A stretch of 64,000 nucleotides of DNA, taken from NCBI GenBank assembly GCA_018417955.1, contig JACTVC010000022.1, forward strand, positions 186,001 through 250,000, given 5' to 3'. Positions 44,270 to 58,056 of the stretch are shown piece by piece; the stretch's first letter is position 1; each line of letters opens with the position of its first letter. This DNA comes from Laccaria trichodermophora (Eukaryota > Basidiomycota > Agaricomycetes > Agaricales > Hydnangiaceae). The notes beneath the pieces were generated by a model. That model worked only from the letters and a program-made list of their open reading frames with translations, made no database searches and had not been told where the DNA came from. Position numbers and translations under genes: made by a program.

Positions 44270-47200
44270 ATGAACGTAAGTGACCACAGACCGCCTTTAA
44301 TCCTCGCTAATCTCACCATAGAACTTGCTCCGTACGCTTACGGAAAGTCAAGTAAAGCCGGCTGGAGATCTCCGCCTTCTGCTCACTGCCGTCAATGAAG
44401 CCAGGGTACGCGCTTCCACCATTGTTCATTGTCCGTTGTTGACTTGGTGTATAGCGGCAGAATCAAGATAGCAAGCTATCTGACCCGTTCTTCGATTCGC
44501 TCGAAGGTCTTTTGGCTGATTTGAGGTCGGTCACCATCGTGAGTTGTTTCACGCTTTCTCAACGTTATCTATCTAACCTTTGAAAGGACAACCACGACGC
44601 CGAAGCCTTCCTCAAACCCGTCTCAAGAGTCGACGTGCCAGACTATTATGACGGTTCGGCTCTTCCCCACTCACTCCAACTACCATCAACTAAACGCATG
44701 CAGTCATCAGCAACCCCATGGATTTCCAAACAATGCTAAAAAAGGTAAAACAAAAAGCCTACAAATCCAAACGCGACTTCCGGGACGACCTCGAGCTCAT
44801 CTGGTCAAACTGCTACAAATACAACGCGGCGGAGGACCACCCCCTCCGTGGGTGCGTCGACCGACTGCGTATAAAGGCCGAAAAACTGCTGCGGTACATC
44901 ACCGATCGGAAGGAACGTACGGACCCTCCGATACCCAACCACCAATACAACCACCACCACCAAGCAGGGCGCGCGATCCCTAAAGTGAATGGCGTCAAGC
45001 CATTGGCGAAGGATGCACCGTTTCTGGAGACGCCTGCACTTGTAAGGACGCCAGAGGGCATGGCGTCCTTCTTGGCGCTTGACAAAGGGCTTTCTGTGGG
45101 AGACGAAAAGGTCTTGGAGCAGTTGAGAGGTTTCACGGATCCTGCTAGTCCGATAGATTCTTCGCCACGACCGTCGAAACGCGCGAGATTGGAGGAGGGC
45201 GAGGATGAAGACACTTCGCAGTTATGGTGGAACGCCGTACCGGGGTTGGTGGCTAACGGAGTGCCGGGTATCTCCCCGTCTTCGTCTAGTCCCCCCAAAC
45301 AGCGCACCGTATCCGTTCAGACGAACCCAAAGTCGCTGTTGAGCGTTATGAACGCGAATATTAAGACGATGAAGAAAGTGAGGGGGACGCATGCCAAGTT
45401 TGCTGCGTTGGCTACTACGACGACGACCACGGCGGGTGGGGAGGAAGCGGTGCTGGATGGTGAGGCGGGTGTTGGGGTTGGGACTGGAATAACAACGGGG
45501 TTTGGTGGGTTTACGGCGGGGTTGGCGGTGGAGGAGGACGTACTTGGGGAGGGTGATACCATTGACGAGCGGCCTTGGCTGGCTAGGATGGAAAATAAGG
45601 GTAAGGTTGTGGGGAGGGGAAAGAAAAAGGCAAAGACGAAGAGGAAGGAGGAGGTGTCCGAGGGTGGAATTGAGATTGGGGAGGTGAATGCGCATGAGTG
45701 TATCAAGTGGATGAATGAGAAGGTTTTGGAGCATGTTGGATTTCAGGGTGGGTTTCGCCTCTTCTTTACCTGCACCAAGCTAACTCTTTGTAGGTACATC
45801 GGCGAGCGCTTTGGCTGTCCTGGCGGGTTTGACATCCGAGTACCTGCTCAATGTTGGTCGAACAATCCGATATTTGGTGGATCAGTATGCGGAGATTATG
45901 ACGCCAGAGGTGAGTTTTTGTCGGTGGTCCTCTGCCCCGTGTTTCGGATTCTCTTTGTGCATTTAAACCTGCTGGACTCTTGCCATTAGCAATTTCCCTT
46001 TCTCCCCTTCTGCGCCCCATCCTTTCCCTTCCCTTCCATTTTCCAGGATTTCCCGTCTCTTTACATCCATCTCACCACCTCACTTCGCAGGAAATCATCC
46101 TCCACACCCTCTTCGAGAGCGGTTCCTCTAAAGTACAAGACCTAGAACGATACATCTCCGACGACGTTGAGCGATACGGTGCCCGGCTAAGTGAGCTCGA
46201 GAAGAAGCTTGTTGGCGCTTATCGTGAGCTGGTAAGTTCCCCTTCTCCTCCCTCTGATGAATTCGTTGCCTACTGATACTAATGTAATAGACGGCGAACG
46301 AAACCCTGGAAGATGAAGGCTTGTTCGATGAAGAAGACGAGGAGGAGACGGGCGCATTGGCTATGTGCGTTGATCTTCCCTCTCTTGTTTGTTGATGTGG
46401 TACTGACGTGTGGAATAGGGGCGACTTTGCGGATATGTTGGGCGAAGATTACCTCGGACTTCGGGAGCTGGGTATTGCTGCCGAGTTTGGGATGTCGAGT
46501 TTGAGTATACCAAAGAGGTTGTTGAAGGGGAAGAAGGGGAAGGGTGTTGTTGCTGCGTATGTCCTTTCTTTTTTTGTCCTTTTTTTGTTTTGTGTTTCCT
46601 CTCCCCCTTTAAAAATTTTGGATGATTACTCTTTCTCGACCTTCGACTCTTAACCCTTCTCCGAATCATCTTTCCGACCTTTTCGCCTTCACCACAGTTA
46701 TACCCTTTTGTTTTTCTTTCATAACGGGCTCCCTTCTTCCTTCAACCCACTTTTTCCTCTTGGGCAAACCGTCTGCTGGCCGACCTTACCCTTCACCTCA
46801 CTCCGCCTTGCTTGTTCGATTCTCACTTTTGTGCACTTTGACTTTCCTTGGCCTTTTTCATCGTTTCCTTTCTCTTTCGTGGTTGTCTAACTTTCCTTCA
46901 TCATACAGCGCGAAACCAACGGAACCACCACCGCCATACCCACCACCACCACCCTTCGTCCTGCTGACGTCGTCAAAGGTGGACGACCAGATTGGGTTGT
47001 TGAGGTCGTATTACCAGAGTCGATTCGACAAGCTGGCTGCGGATGCTGTTGGTCCTGCGCCTCCACCACCTTTTATTGCGCCGAGGCTTTCTGGGCCGAT
47101 GATGCCGGGGCTCGCTGGACCGAGTTTACCTGCCCTGGCTGGGCCGAGTATGCCTGTGCCTGCGCCTGCACTTGTTGGCCAGAGTTTGCCTGGGCCGACT

Positions 47201-47740
47201 GCGCTCCCTGGCTTGTCGATGCCATCCTTGCCGCCTCTGCCCACTATGACGAATGACCACCAAGTGGACGTCAAACCTCCACTGGCGACACAATCACAAT
47301 CACAAGGACAGTCGTCTCAAGCGACGTTGCCATCCCACACAGAAACGCCATCTCAAGCAACGGCGCCGCCTCAATCTACGGCACCATCATCACAAGACAT
47401 CGTCATGGCTGCGCCCACTCGACCTGCAATCGAGCTCGTGCTCCCAGACGACACTCCCAATGCTTTGCAGATGAAGATGGGGCCTTTGGGTCAGATCGTG
47501 AAAGTATCGGGTGGGGCTGGAGGGTCGAAGAAGCGGGTGAGGGGACCGCAGGTTGCTGCCGCTGCCAGTGGGAGTGCAACTGTGGATGGGGGAGAAGGCG
47601 GTGGGGCGAAGAAGGTGGTGAAGAAGGGGAATGTGGGTGTTGGGACTGGGAATGGGAGGAAGAAGAATTTAAAGCCGGGGGAACAGGGGCAGCCGCAGTC
47701 GCAGCCCCCGATTTCTGCTGGTGTTGTTGCGAGTGCTTGA
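44270..47740 (+). CDS. SPT7: SAGA complex subunit Spt7 (bromodomain protein)
   Basis: Nuclear coactivator subunit that helps assemble SAGA and binds acetylated histones. ATG 44270 and short exons give MNNLLRTLTESQVKPAGDLR. The bromodomain follows: VDVPDYYDVISNPMDFQTML, VKQKAYKSKRDFRDDLELIW and SNCYKYNAAEDHPLRG, with the conserved NC-x-x-YN asparagine. After a long low-complexity linker comes the Spt7 histone-fold block HECIKWMNEKVLEHVGFQG, ALAVLAGLTSEYLLNVGR, EIILHTLFESGSSKVQDLER. The C-terminal third is Pro/Gly-rich, with repeated GLAGPSLPALAGPSMP units and a basic end. Domain order matches fungal Spt7 and the gene appears intact. Confidence 0.9.
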
Positions 47741-48064
47741 TTTTGGGATGTCCGCTTTTGAGGGCGCAGTTCTTGGTCTCCGACCTATTTTCCGGATGGC
47801 TTTGTGATTCTTCTCTCCTTTCTTCCTCATTGCTTCCTCTCTCTATTTGGATTACTTATCGCACTCATATTTGCATTACTCATTGATAATTGCACATTCG
47901 GAAACATCGCATACGAGACAAGGAGGGCGGTAATAGCCGAGATTTCTAACTGTACTGCCTTTCTGGGAGCTGTGCTCCTTATAACTCTCCCTCTCCTCTC
48001 CTCCAATTACGGATCCGAACCCTTCTCTCTTTACCACTACCAACCCTAGTTGAGAACGAGTAGC
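47741..48064. other. short intergenic region
   Basis: Pyrimidine-rich sequence with nothing recognised. It carries the 3' end of SPT7 and the leader of the EF-hand gene. Confidence 0.5.
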
Positions 48065-49327
<1,263 letters not shown>

Positions 49328-49711
49328 AGGGGAAGAGACTGGGTATGCTGTGGATAAAGATGGTATGGATGAATGGAAGGAGAAGGAGAAGCAAACGGTT
49401 CTGTTAAAGTTTCGAATCTTTGTATTTAGGTTTCATCGCAACGTTATTTAACCCTCTGCTCATATGTTGTTCGACTTGACCATCTTCAGTCGGAACTTCT
49501 CCCGGCGTTCAAGCTTGTCATCGGAGCCAGTGAACATGACACGAGAGCGCCGCTGCCTAGGCTTTGAGTGTCGACGTCCCGCGGTCGTCGCAAACGATGA
49601 GTGTTTGGCATTTGGCTTGTAGAATAACAACGAAATGTTGAATATTTCTTCACACGGCGATCAATACATTTTCTCTGCCAACCACATGCTCGGAGGTCTC
49701 CTGAAATACAA
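49328..49711. other. intergenic
   Basis: Holds the 3' end of the EF-hand gene and the leader of the next gene. No feature was recognised. Confidence 0.5.
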
Positions 49712-50620
49712 ATGGGATCGGTAGATGGAATTTTCATGACCATAGCTTCTGTTGCTGGCCTACAAAACAAATCTTTTGAGGTAAAGTTGCCCAGATATCA
49801 GATTGGACGAGTGGCTTTGACAATTCGGCAGGAAGTTCGAATTGATGATTATCTGAAAGCTTATACAACAACAGGTCGACCGCCACCTCCAGTGCCGCAA
49901 ACGCCAACGGGGGACAATGAACGTATAGCACTAGGCCTACCCATCCTCTTCAAGCCAGTTCCAACGTCTTCAACGTCTTCGGAGCCCATTTTTGCTTCCC
50001 TAGTGACGCCGCCCAAGGCCAAAATCGTGAACCCAGCCGATATACCTCTTGGCCAGGAGTTTAAGGAATTGGTGGCGGAGGAGCGGTATCAGACTATATC
50101 GTGCATGGCGGAGTATATGGGCTTCGCACCTGAGGTAAGAGAGGCTCTCTTTCTACGTGTCTTAGCGCTCAACACGTCAGGTCAGGAACTGAGGTACTAC
50201 GCTTACCTTAGAGGCAACGTAATGTCGCCAATACCTATTACCATGCACCCATTCGTTCAACCCCCAACGAGTAACGCCACTACAACGTCCTCTACTCCAA
50301 AGCTCGGTGACGCGAGCGATACTGGGAAGGAAACCTTAGAAAACATATCTACACAGGCGGCGTTCATTGAGCACAGCCCCGAGGTAAGCTTGTTGACTCG
50401 GCCCTCTACCTTCACCTACCATCAAAATACCTAGGAACTACGCGTTGCCTTCCTCCTATATGGGCGCGAGCTCAACTCCGCTGAGATCAAGCGACCCCCA
50501 AACCCGATACCCGTTGCGCCCCCACCAGCACCACCACCAGCACCCTCCACGCCGGGCTTCGGATTGGGCCTTGGAAGCACATTTACCTCCATGCCTACTG
50601 TGCCGAGTTTCAAGTTTTGA
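49712..50620 (+). CDS. uncharacterised protein with Pro-rich and GFG-type C-terminus
   Basis: Two exons joined by a GTAAGC...CTAG intron (about 50383-50433). The protein begins MGSVDGIFMTIASVAGLQN and has a globular first half (EVRIDDYLKAYTTTGRPPPP, EFKELVAEERYQTISCMAEY, EALFLRVLALNTSGQELRYY). Then comes ELRVAFLLYGRELNSAEI, and a C-terminal low-complexity tail of Pro/Ala and GFGLGLGSTFTSMPTVPSF. The tail recalls FG-type nucleoporin tails, but the repeats are too few to call it one. The family is not recognised. It could extend upstream of 49712. Coding appearance is good. Confidence 0.55.
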
Positions 50621-50996
50621 AGCCGCACCAAACAATGTTGCAACCCCTGAACACATCTACGGGTTTGTACCCTTAATGTAAATACTGTAACTTTTCTCGT
50701 GGTATGGGCCACGATGTGTCGTAGCAGCACACCCTCGCACCCAGAGTTGAGACTTGGGATATGGCATGCCACCGAAAGTCCCGCCAGAAGATACCCCATT
50801 GGAATAAACACGCTTGGTGGTTTTTCTTTGCGGTTGGGTTGTTCGATACGCTACATGTATGTATTTTGTGCAAATGTTATCTAGTAGAAGTTGATTGAAT
50901 TGGAAAACTTGTTCTAACTTCCATTGGTTCCTATTATCGGCTGTTCAGATGGGGATGTATGTTACACTTCCTAACGCCATAGGTAGTGAGCAAAAC

Positions 50997-51061
50997 AAAA
51001 TAAATATTGAGACCCGTAGGTCTACCACTCCGGGAAAGCGTGTCATCCTTGTGCAGGGGCC

Positions 51062-51092
<31 letters not shown>

Positions 51093-51116
51093 TTCGTATG
51101 TCACCCCGAAGGGGAC
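50997..51116 (-). ncRNA. U6: U6 spliceosomal snRNA, copy 2
   Basis: A minus-strand gene identical, as far as I can compare by eye, to the copy at 12928-13047, from the GTCCCCTTCGGGG stem-loop through ACAGAGA, the internal stem-loop and the 3' hairpin AGACC-TACG-GGTCT to the T-run (AAAA at 50997-51000 on +). The near-identity over the whole 120 nt, against dissimilar flanks, indicates functional constraint or gene conversion. Confidence 0.96.
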
Positions 51117-51152
51117 ACAAGTTAGTCATTATTTACATTACCGTTGCAAAGC

Positions 51153-51190
51153 ATTTTGCATTTTGTTCAGATGGCGGGGTTGATCACGTG
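51153..51190 (-). promoter_or_regulatory. shared U6 upstream element (second gene)
   Basis: Read on the minus strand, CCACGTGATCAA is followed by GAACAAAATGCAAAAT, the same two blocks as at 12852-12891. On the + strand CACGTG is at 51185-51190 and the A/T-rich block at 51153-51168. Distance to the RNA start matches the other gene within one base. Confidence 0.65.
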
Positions 51191-51471
51191 GTATTTCGAT
51201 AGTGCCACATTTTGTTGACACCGGACCAATCTTTCTTCTTCTCTTTCTAGACCATTTGCGTCTGGATTCCGCGTAGCGGCGTATTCACTCAATATCATAG
51301 TATTTTACACCTTGGGGTCAGCAGCATGTCGAGGTATCATTTGACAAGTTGACAAGCGCTGAACCATCAAGCCGAGGTACCGCCACCGCATTCAATTGCA
51401 TGGTGACCTCCAGGCATAGCCATACTTAACACCTTGCCTTGTTCTTGCCTCGCTCCTTTCCATCTCAAGTG

Positions 51472-53970
51472 ATGACACCCACCCGCCCAAGTTATCAGGG
51501 CTCTCGCCGGAAACTCGTTCTGGCTTTCGATGTTGGGACAACTTACAGTGGAATCTCGTACAGGTGAGCAAGGTCAACTTCTGGCCTACATTCCTTTCCA
51601 TAACATCAACTATAGTATCCTCGACCCCGATGAAGTCCCGGAGATCAAAAGTGTGACGAGGTGAGTGATTTAGGATACATTCTACTACTTCCCCTCTGAC
51701 TTAACAACGTAGATATCCTGCTCATGAGCAGATAAGCGGTGCTTCGAAAATACCAACGATAATCTACTACGACCGTCGTGGAACCGCTCGCGCTATTGGC
51801 GCAGAAGCCATGCGTGAGGGTATATATGAGATTGCTGAGGAAGAGGCATGGATCAAAGCCGAATGGTAATCGATCTCGGATCTAATAGTCAATCCCTTGT
51901 GTAACGCACATTTCGCAGGTTCAAACTCCACCTGCGCGCCAGCGGAAACGCATCGCAGAACGTAACGGATAACATTCCTCCGCTTCCACTGAATAAGACC
52001 GTTGTAGAGGTCATCTCGGATTTTCTCCGATATTTGCAGAAATGTGCATCTAGCTACATTCAAGATACCCATGCAAACGGTGCAGATCTATGGAACTCCG
52101 TCAAAAAGGAAATACACTACGTTTTATCCCATCCGAATGGCTGGGAAGGTCGCGAACAGAGTCAGATGCGTCGCGCTGCCGTCCTTGCGGGGCTCATTAA
52201 AGACACCGAGGCCGGACATTCACGCCTGTCTTTCGTAACGGAGGGCGAAGCGAGCCTTCACTTCTCCATTCATAATGGCCTTCCTTCTAGTGCAATGGAG
52301 GTAAAGTGTTTCATTCATTCTACAAGCAGTAATAGACGTCTAGTTTTTGATTCTAGGATGGAGAGGGTATCGTCGTTGTAGACGCTGGAGGGGGTACTAT
52401 AGATCTGAGCGCCTATAAGCGAGGCAGAGGGGCCGACAAGAAATTTTCAGAGATTTCTGTGCCACAATGTATGTCTCCAGCCCCAACCCCGAAACTACGT
52501 TCACCAATCGTTTTGACAGGTCACTTCCACGGCTCCATTTTTGTTACCATAAACGCCCGACAATTCTTAGAAAGTGGGTATATATGAGTACATTTGATGT
52601 GTTTATTGCTAAGATATGGATAGGATACCTTGCCGAATCACCGTTTTTGGATGATTTAGATCACATCATCGAGTGCTTCGATAAAACCACTAAACTCAAA
52701 TTCCAGAACATAGATGGCACCCAGTACATCAAATTTGGATCAACTCGCGACAACGATCCCGCCTGTAATATACGCTTTGGACAGCTGAAGTTAGCTGGGT
52801 GTGTCTTTACTGCACTATCTGAACGTCCTCAACATAATTAATATTTTCTTGCGCTAGATCTGATGTCGCCCCTTTTTTTCAGCCCTCAGTAGACTGTATC
52901 GTAAAAGCCGTCATGGAGCAAAAGACGTCAGCACATAAACCCGTTTCCGTAAGAGGATCAGTAATTTTCGCTCCTTTTTGTACTGATTGCAGGTAGCACG
53001 TCGTATTGGTCGGGGGATTTGCGTCTAGCGATTGGTTGTTCGCGAAGGTCCACGAGGCGTTGACCCCGCACGGCCTCAATGTGCTCCGACCAGAGAATCA
53101 CTTGTAAATTCCTTTGACCCTTTGGAATGACGGATTATGAACGCATTTTTTGGTAGGGCTAAAGCCGTCTCTGACGGGGCTATATCCTTCCATCTCGATC
53201 ATCACGTCACAACTAGGGTATCAAAATTCGCATACGGCACTTTCTCTCGCATCGCATACGATCCAAAGAATCCAGAGCACCAAAAACGAAAATCAACTCT
53301 TGTTGTGTCGGCTTCTGGTGAAAAGCGAGTAGTCGGTATCTTCCACACCATCTTGCCAAAGGTAGCGTCTTGTGTTATCCAGCCGAAGGGTAGTTCACTG
53401 ACCTTGTTTAGAGCACACCGGTGTCTGAAGTCAAGGAGTTCCGGAGGGTTAACCACCAGAGATCCGACAAGAAATCGACATTCAAACGATTAACGACCAC
53501 CCTCGTTTGCTACCGAGGGGCTAAAACGGATACGGCCAAAATGTGGAGGGACGTTGAACCCGGTGAGCGCTCTTGCATATTAATTCAGCTGACACCTCCA
53601 TTGACGGAAAGATTTTCAAATTCAGACATGTTCACAAAGGTTTGCTCGATAGAAATGGACCTTTCGCATTTACCTCTTGTCGCTCAACCGAAGCTCAATG
53701 GCGAGTCAGGCATGTTTTATGAGGTAGAATATGAGACCGTTTTGCTCTTCGGCTTGACGGAGCTGAAGGCACAGATAGCCTGGAAAGAGAACGTGAGTTG
53801 AACTTCTACGTTGAACCATACATGAGCTCACCTACATACTTGAAAGGGAGTTGAGAAACGGTATAGATCATAATTCTTCAGCAGAAGGATTGAACTGAAG
53901 AAACCCCACTTTATATAGGAGCACTGCTCGTATCGTTTACGAGCCTGAAACTCAACCTGGTAGGGGTTAA
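51472..53970 (+). CDS. Hsp70-like ATPase, HSPA12 type, copy 1
   Basis: Divergent cytosolic Hsp70-family protein resembling HSPA12, an ATPase with an actin-like fold. ATG 51472 begins MTPTRPSYQGSRRKLVLAFD. Nucleotide-binding blocks: phosphate-1 AFDVGTTYSGISYS, then GASKIPTIIYYD, THANGADLWNSVKKEIHYVL, SFVTEGEASLHFSI, phosphate-2 VVVDAGGGTIDLSAY, and adenosine-binding HVVLVGGFASSDWLF. The canonical peptide-binding domain and C-terminal EEVD are absent; instead there is a family C-terminal region (VCSIEMDLSHL, EVEYETVLLFGLTELKAQIA) ending TARIVYEPETQPGRG. About fourteen exons splice in frame, so it looks intact. A closely related gene lies at 60389. Confidence 0.9.
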
Positions 53971-54095
53971 GTGTTGCATTTCGTTGTCCTTTTGTTGTAT
54001 ATAACAATGGTCTTGCTTTTTCGCTCGCGAGTATGTATCTAAAATGATGATGCAACATTGAACAAAGCGGAGTGGCTATCGTACAGTTTTAGTAA

Positions 54096-55340
54096 TCAAG
54101 AGGCAGTTTCAACTACTGTACATTTGTATTTAAAAGAGAGAACAAAACAGACAGCTGATGGAGAGCATAGTAGTGGAAAACAAGCATATAAGGGGTGCAT
54201 AGGGTCATAGATGTGATGGGGCATATGTGGCATAAAAGCGTCGTCGCCTTGGAAATCTTCACCATACTCTGATAAACCCACAGGATACGGCCTCCGCGAG
54301 TAAAATCCAAAATAATAGGGCAACCTTGAATCCTCCTGACGCCCACCACGAGAAGTTGGTAGATTCAAAGTGCCTGGTGGCCGCTGGCCGGATGCCGGCG
54401 AAACAATCTTTAATTAGGACGACCACTCCACACACGAGGTTGCGGAAGTCGCAGAGTAAGTCGTAGATATCCCAAAATGCGGGCGAAAAGGGAACAACAC
54501 AGTCCATTTGGCTGCTCGTTCCATGACTGATGAGGTTTGCGAAGAGCGTGATTAACATTAGACAGGTACGCCAGTACGCCCGTAGGTTGCGTTTGATAGA
54601 AGTAACCTGCGAAATTGACGTCTCTGAAGAACAATTTATGAAGATCCGATCAGTCCAAAAAGCAATGCGGAGACTTGCCGAAAATACGAAGCGGCGTGGA
54701 GAAATCTTTTGTTTGTACAGAGATAGCGAGACGGGAAAGACGTTCTTGGTTTGCTGGATAGAACGGTTCGTAACGAGGGAGGTCCATAATCTGGGGAACA
54801 GTCAACAGTATACCATGGAAGAAAAAGCTGAAATACCGCGTATTTGTGGGGTTCAAGTCCCCATAACTTCGTTACCCTGCCTAATTCCAACTCCCCCGAA
54901 AAGGTTAGAGGAATATCGGCCCATATATCAGACTCATAGCCTTGGCGAAGCATTTCAACATCAGCATAAAATTCCACACGAACGGATCTATGAATATAAG
55001 CGAATCAGAAGGGAGCAGCAATAAAGAGGATACATCTCACCCAGATGGGACTTCCCTGGGACGGAATGGTGGCCTCTTATGTGGAGCCGCTCGCTTCCAG
55101 TGGAGGAAACGGTGTTCTTCTTCCCAGATGGCATCAATGGGAGTTGGGTCGAAAATAGAGGGACTGGTTTTGTATTCTTCGCGCAGTTGGTCGACGATAC
55201 CAGTCCACGGAAGGCGCCGAACGAGTCGGATAGAGAGGCTGGCGATGGACATGCCGACGGTGTAAGCGCAGCCGCCCAGAGTGGCTCTTGCAGAATCGGA
55301 GTAGAGCATCTCTTAAATTAGAGGCGCTCTCTGTTGGAGT
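54096..55340 (-). other. region with conflicting coding signals, gene uncertain
   Basis: Minus-strand stretches such as SLSIRLVRRLPWTGIVDQLR (about 55160-55220), IMDLPRYEPFYPANQERLSR (about 54745-54805) and a hydrophobic end (GGFKVALLFWILLAEAVSCG) look protein-like, but I could not join them in one frame. The plus strand also has a long frame at 54530-55024 with no recognisable domain. I list it only as a candidate for a multi-exon minus-strand gene. Confidence 0.25.
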
Positions 55341-55347
55341 CAGGTTT

Positions 55348-56092
55348 CTATATAAGTCGTCGAGTACAAGGTTTCGTGCGTAAGTGCATATTGCATGTCG
55401 ACCGTTGCTTGAAAACTGGGGGAATACAAGAGTTTCTTGGGAGGTTCGGTCGAAGGGCTCCAAGGAGATCGCAGTAATCACCAACTTTGGACAGGACAAG
55501 GTTTCCAAGGAACTGCTCAGAAGCATCCAGTCGAGCCGTACCGTGTCGAGGAACAAGGTCATCAGTATCGTTGGCTAGGAGTCTCGTACTTATTTGTGTG
55601 CTGAGTAAGGACTTTCGTAAAGCTTCAGTGATTCTGAAATACGTCAGACCACAGTAAGGCGGCAGGAGCAGATAACAAGGGATGGGGCCTACGAATTGCC
55701 TACGAAATCCAAGCCCAAAATGGAACAAGCAAAATTTGAGGCACGTGATGTTCGGACGCGACGCGATTGGAACGTGACTGAAAGTCACAAACTGAGGTTG
55801 AAATGATGAACAAAAGGAAACGGTGGGTTGAAGGAAAGCATTCGTTAGTAAGGATGGCATCGTAGAGTCCGTAGAACTTGTTCTCTATTGGTTCTGTGTC
55901 CATTAGAGGATTTCGATACCTAATATCATCGAATTTTCCCGGTGTCAGAGGTTGTCTATGTAGTGAGAATCCTTTCTCCAAAAGAAAAAAAAAAGAAAAA
56001 AATTGTGACGTCGAGAAATAGAACCCTGGATCTATTGGCGTCCTCGCGTAAATGCGGATTATGCGGACAACGTCGCTTACAAATACATTCAC
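55348..56092 (-). pseudogene. remnant of a basidiomycete-specific gene family
   Basis: The minus frame contains DDIRYRNPLMDTEPIENKFY followed by GLYDAILTNECFPSTHRF, a block I recall as the start of a large Agaricomycete family with restriction-endonuclease-like folds. A later block in another frame, LANDTDDLVPRHGTARLDAS, resembles its end. The middle part carrying the expected acidic-x-lysine core is missing or out of frame, so this is probably a decayed copy. A more complete related-type gene is next door at 56571-57673. The family assignment is from memory and tentative. Confidence 0.35.
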
Positions 56093-56570
56093 TATCGCAA
56101 CTTAGCCAGGTAACGCTCGTTCTCTTCTCTAACAATCTTAGCAGCCAGTGTTTTGAGTTCAGCCGGCGTTGAGGGGTCGTCGTCATCTCCCGTGAAAGGG
56201 GATGCGCGAGGAATAGAACAAACACTGGCAAGGGATGGTTGAGCATTTCACGGACTGGGTAACAGCTACATTGGAGACTACCTTTTGGTCAACCATTCCA
56301 ACGCCCTATTTCCCCTCTCTTCAACTTCTTCAAAACTGGTGGCTGGTTCTTGGAACTTCCCCACACAAATGGTGGCAAGCCGAAGCGCGGTCTCCCATTG
56401 AGTAGTCGATTTGCGGCCACCACCTTCACTCTCCTCGCTAGTACGAGACTAGGCATAGAGTCAATGAAAGTCCATCGATTCATGTCAAAAATTTACCTCC
56501 TGAGAGGAAGGTCCTGTTCCAGGCGCAGAACTTTCGGGCGACAACTGGAAATGCGTGAGTGATACCATAC

Positions 56571-57673
56571 TCAACATACTAGGGACGGACTAACGGCATT
56601 GCGTTTTGCTCTATCTTCGCTCCGTTCTTTGATTGCGCGCAAACCATCGATATATCCGGTTAGAACAAGACCGAAAATTTTATTAACAACTGCAAAAAAG
56701 TCAGGTTTATGCGAATATAATGGAGAAATGCAGAAACCATCGATCATGTCGTTGGATCCCGGGACTCTCTTGTTCATGATGATGACCAGCTCGTCAAAGA
56801 AAAAAATCTCGGTGGAGGGATCATATGAATAGAATTTGTATTGCTGAAGGTTAGTTAAAAGGCCGTAAATGCGCAAACCTGCGAAGTCGATCTTCTTGTT
56901 CATTTCGGCGGCGGCTAAGTGATGGCTCAATGTCCGGGATTAAGTGTACTGCAATAGGAAGTACGCACATAGAAGCTCGAGAAAAAGTCGGGCCAAGCTG
57001 TTATCGTCCGGAGTGTTGCGCTTATCTTCAACGACGAGGAAGAGAACTCCGCCAATCATGAAGATCTACTGAATATGAACAAGGAGCCCGCAAAAGGCCA
57101 AGTCATGCTAACTTCATGTTCAACTTCGCCTCCAGTGGAATATAGGGTCCGAACCATTGCCTGCTCAGGCTTGTCGAACACTCGACCTTGAAATAACGCC
57201 ATCAACGGAACGAGGTACTGCATGTACAGTGAATGACTACAATGCATATAGTCGCTGTTTGGTTGACATACCGGCTCCAAAAGTCTCACTTTCCCCGATT
57301 CCCTTTCTTGAAACATGCTCTCGCGATAGACGTCTTGCCAACGCCAAACATTTTGAAGCATGCTCTCATGCAGCGATGGCGGGAGGCGATACCTCGGGGT
57401 CGTGAAAGTCCCGAGACTGAGTGTTGAGGTAAGTTCCCGGAGACCATGTTGCCGCGCAAAATTGGACCATTTCGCCTGAGAGAACGATGTAAGATCAAGT
57501 CTGGCCCTTTTGAAGGCAGAAGTAGGGAGGCGGGCACGATTGGCAAGCTCGCCCAAGAGGGCGGCAAGTTCGTCCTCAGTAAGTTCCTTGAATGCAGCAA
57601 GCAGTCCTCTGTTCAGGCTCATCGACGCAATGACGTCGTCAACGTCGATATCGATATCACGGCTACGTTTCAT
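56571..57673 (-). CDS. basidiomycete protein with PD-(D/E)XK-like core
   Basis: ATG at about 57671-57673 opens MKRSRDIDIDVDDVIASMSL. The Ala/Leu-rich helical first half (EDELAALLGELANRARLP) is followed after introns by LVPLMALFQGRVFDKPEQAM and STGGEVEHEVSMTW, then GGVLFLVVEDKRNTPDDNSL, where a strand-E-x-K pattern typical of PD-(D/E)XK nuclease folds is seen. The last exon starts SHHLAAAEMNKKIDFAGLRI and ends at 56571, with IYGLLTNLQQYKFYSYDPST between. This recalls a large, uncharacterised Agaricomycete family. Nuclease activity is not established. Splicing near 56945-57100 is uncertain. It is divergent from the sequence starting at 57691. Confidence 0.6.
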
Positions 57674-57690
57674 AGTATGGTAGTTGAAAG

Positions 57691-57800
57691 TAGTGTTGCC
57701 GTCGAGGCGAAGTGATTTCAATTCGATTCGAAAATCACGTCAATTCGTCTCACTTGGAGGTATCGAGGTGAGTCGAGGTGAATTTGTGATGGCAATCAAG
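57691..57800 (+). repeat. solitary hAT-like terminus TAGTGTTGCCG with subterminal repeats
   Basis: TAGTGTTGCCG at 57691 is the same terminus as in the elements at 2934 and 23822. Just inside it, TCGAGGYGA occurs three times and AATTCG words recur in both orientations over about 90 bp, the pattern expected of hAT subterminal repeats. I could not find a matching GGCAACACTA end downstream in the window, so this is a truncated or very diverged copy. It lies immediately upstream of the gene starting at 57673. Confidence 0.55.
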
Positions 57801-58056
57801 AAAAGGAGGCTTGCACGTGAAGGGACCTGGTATGTTCTATATATAGCCTATTGCGTGGTTCAGGGTTCAATTTCGAAATATGTAACACCAAATCGATATA
57901 TAAGTTTAGTTTGAGCTTCTACATCTAAACATGTAAGCGGATATCTAAAGTGTAACGCGTCTAAAATTAATGTCATAATACAGATAGTGAATCAATGAGG
58001 TCAGGAAGTTCTGCACCGGTTTATCCTGTCCATGTCTAATTGAGGTTGTCCGTTGT

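Noticed and set aside
54530..55024. Plus-strand 164-aa open frame
   Set aside because: No recognisable domain, and it overlaps minus-strand stretches that look equally coding.
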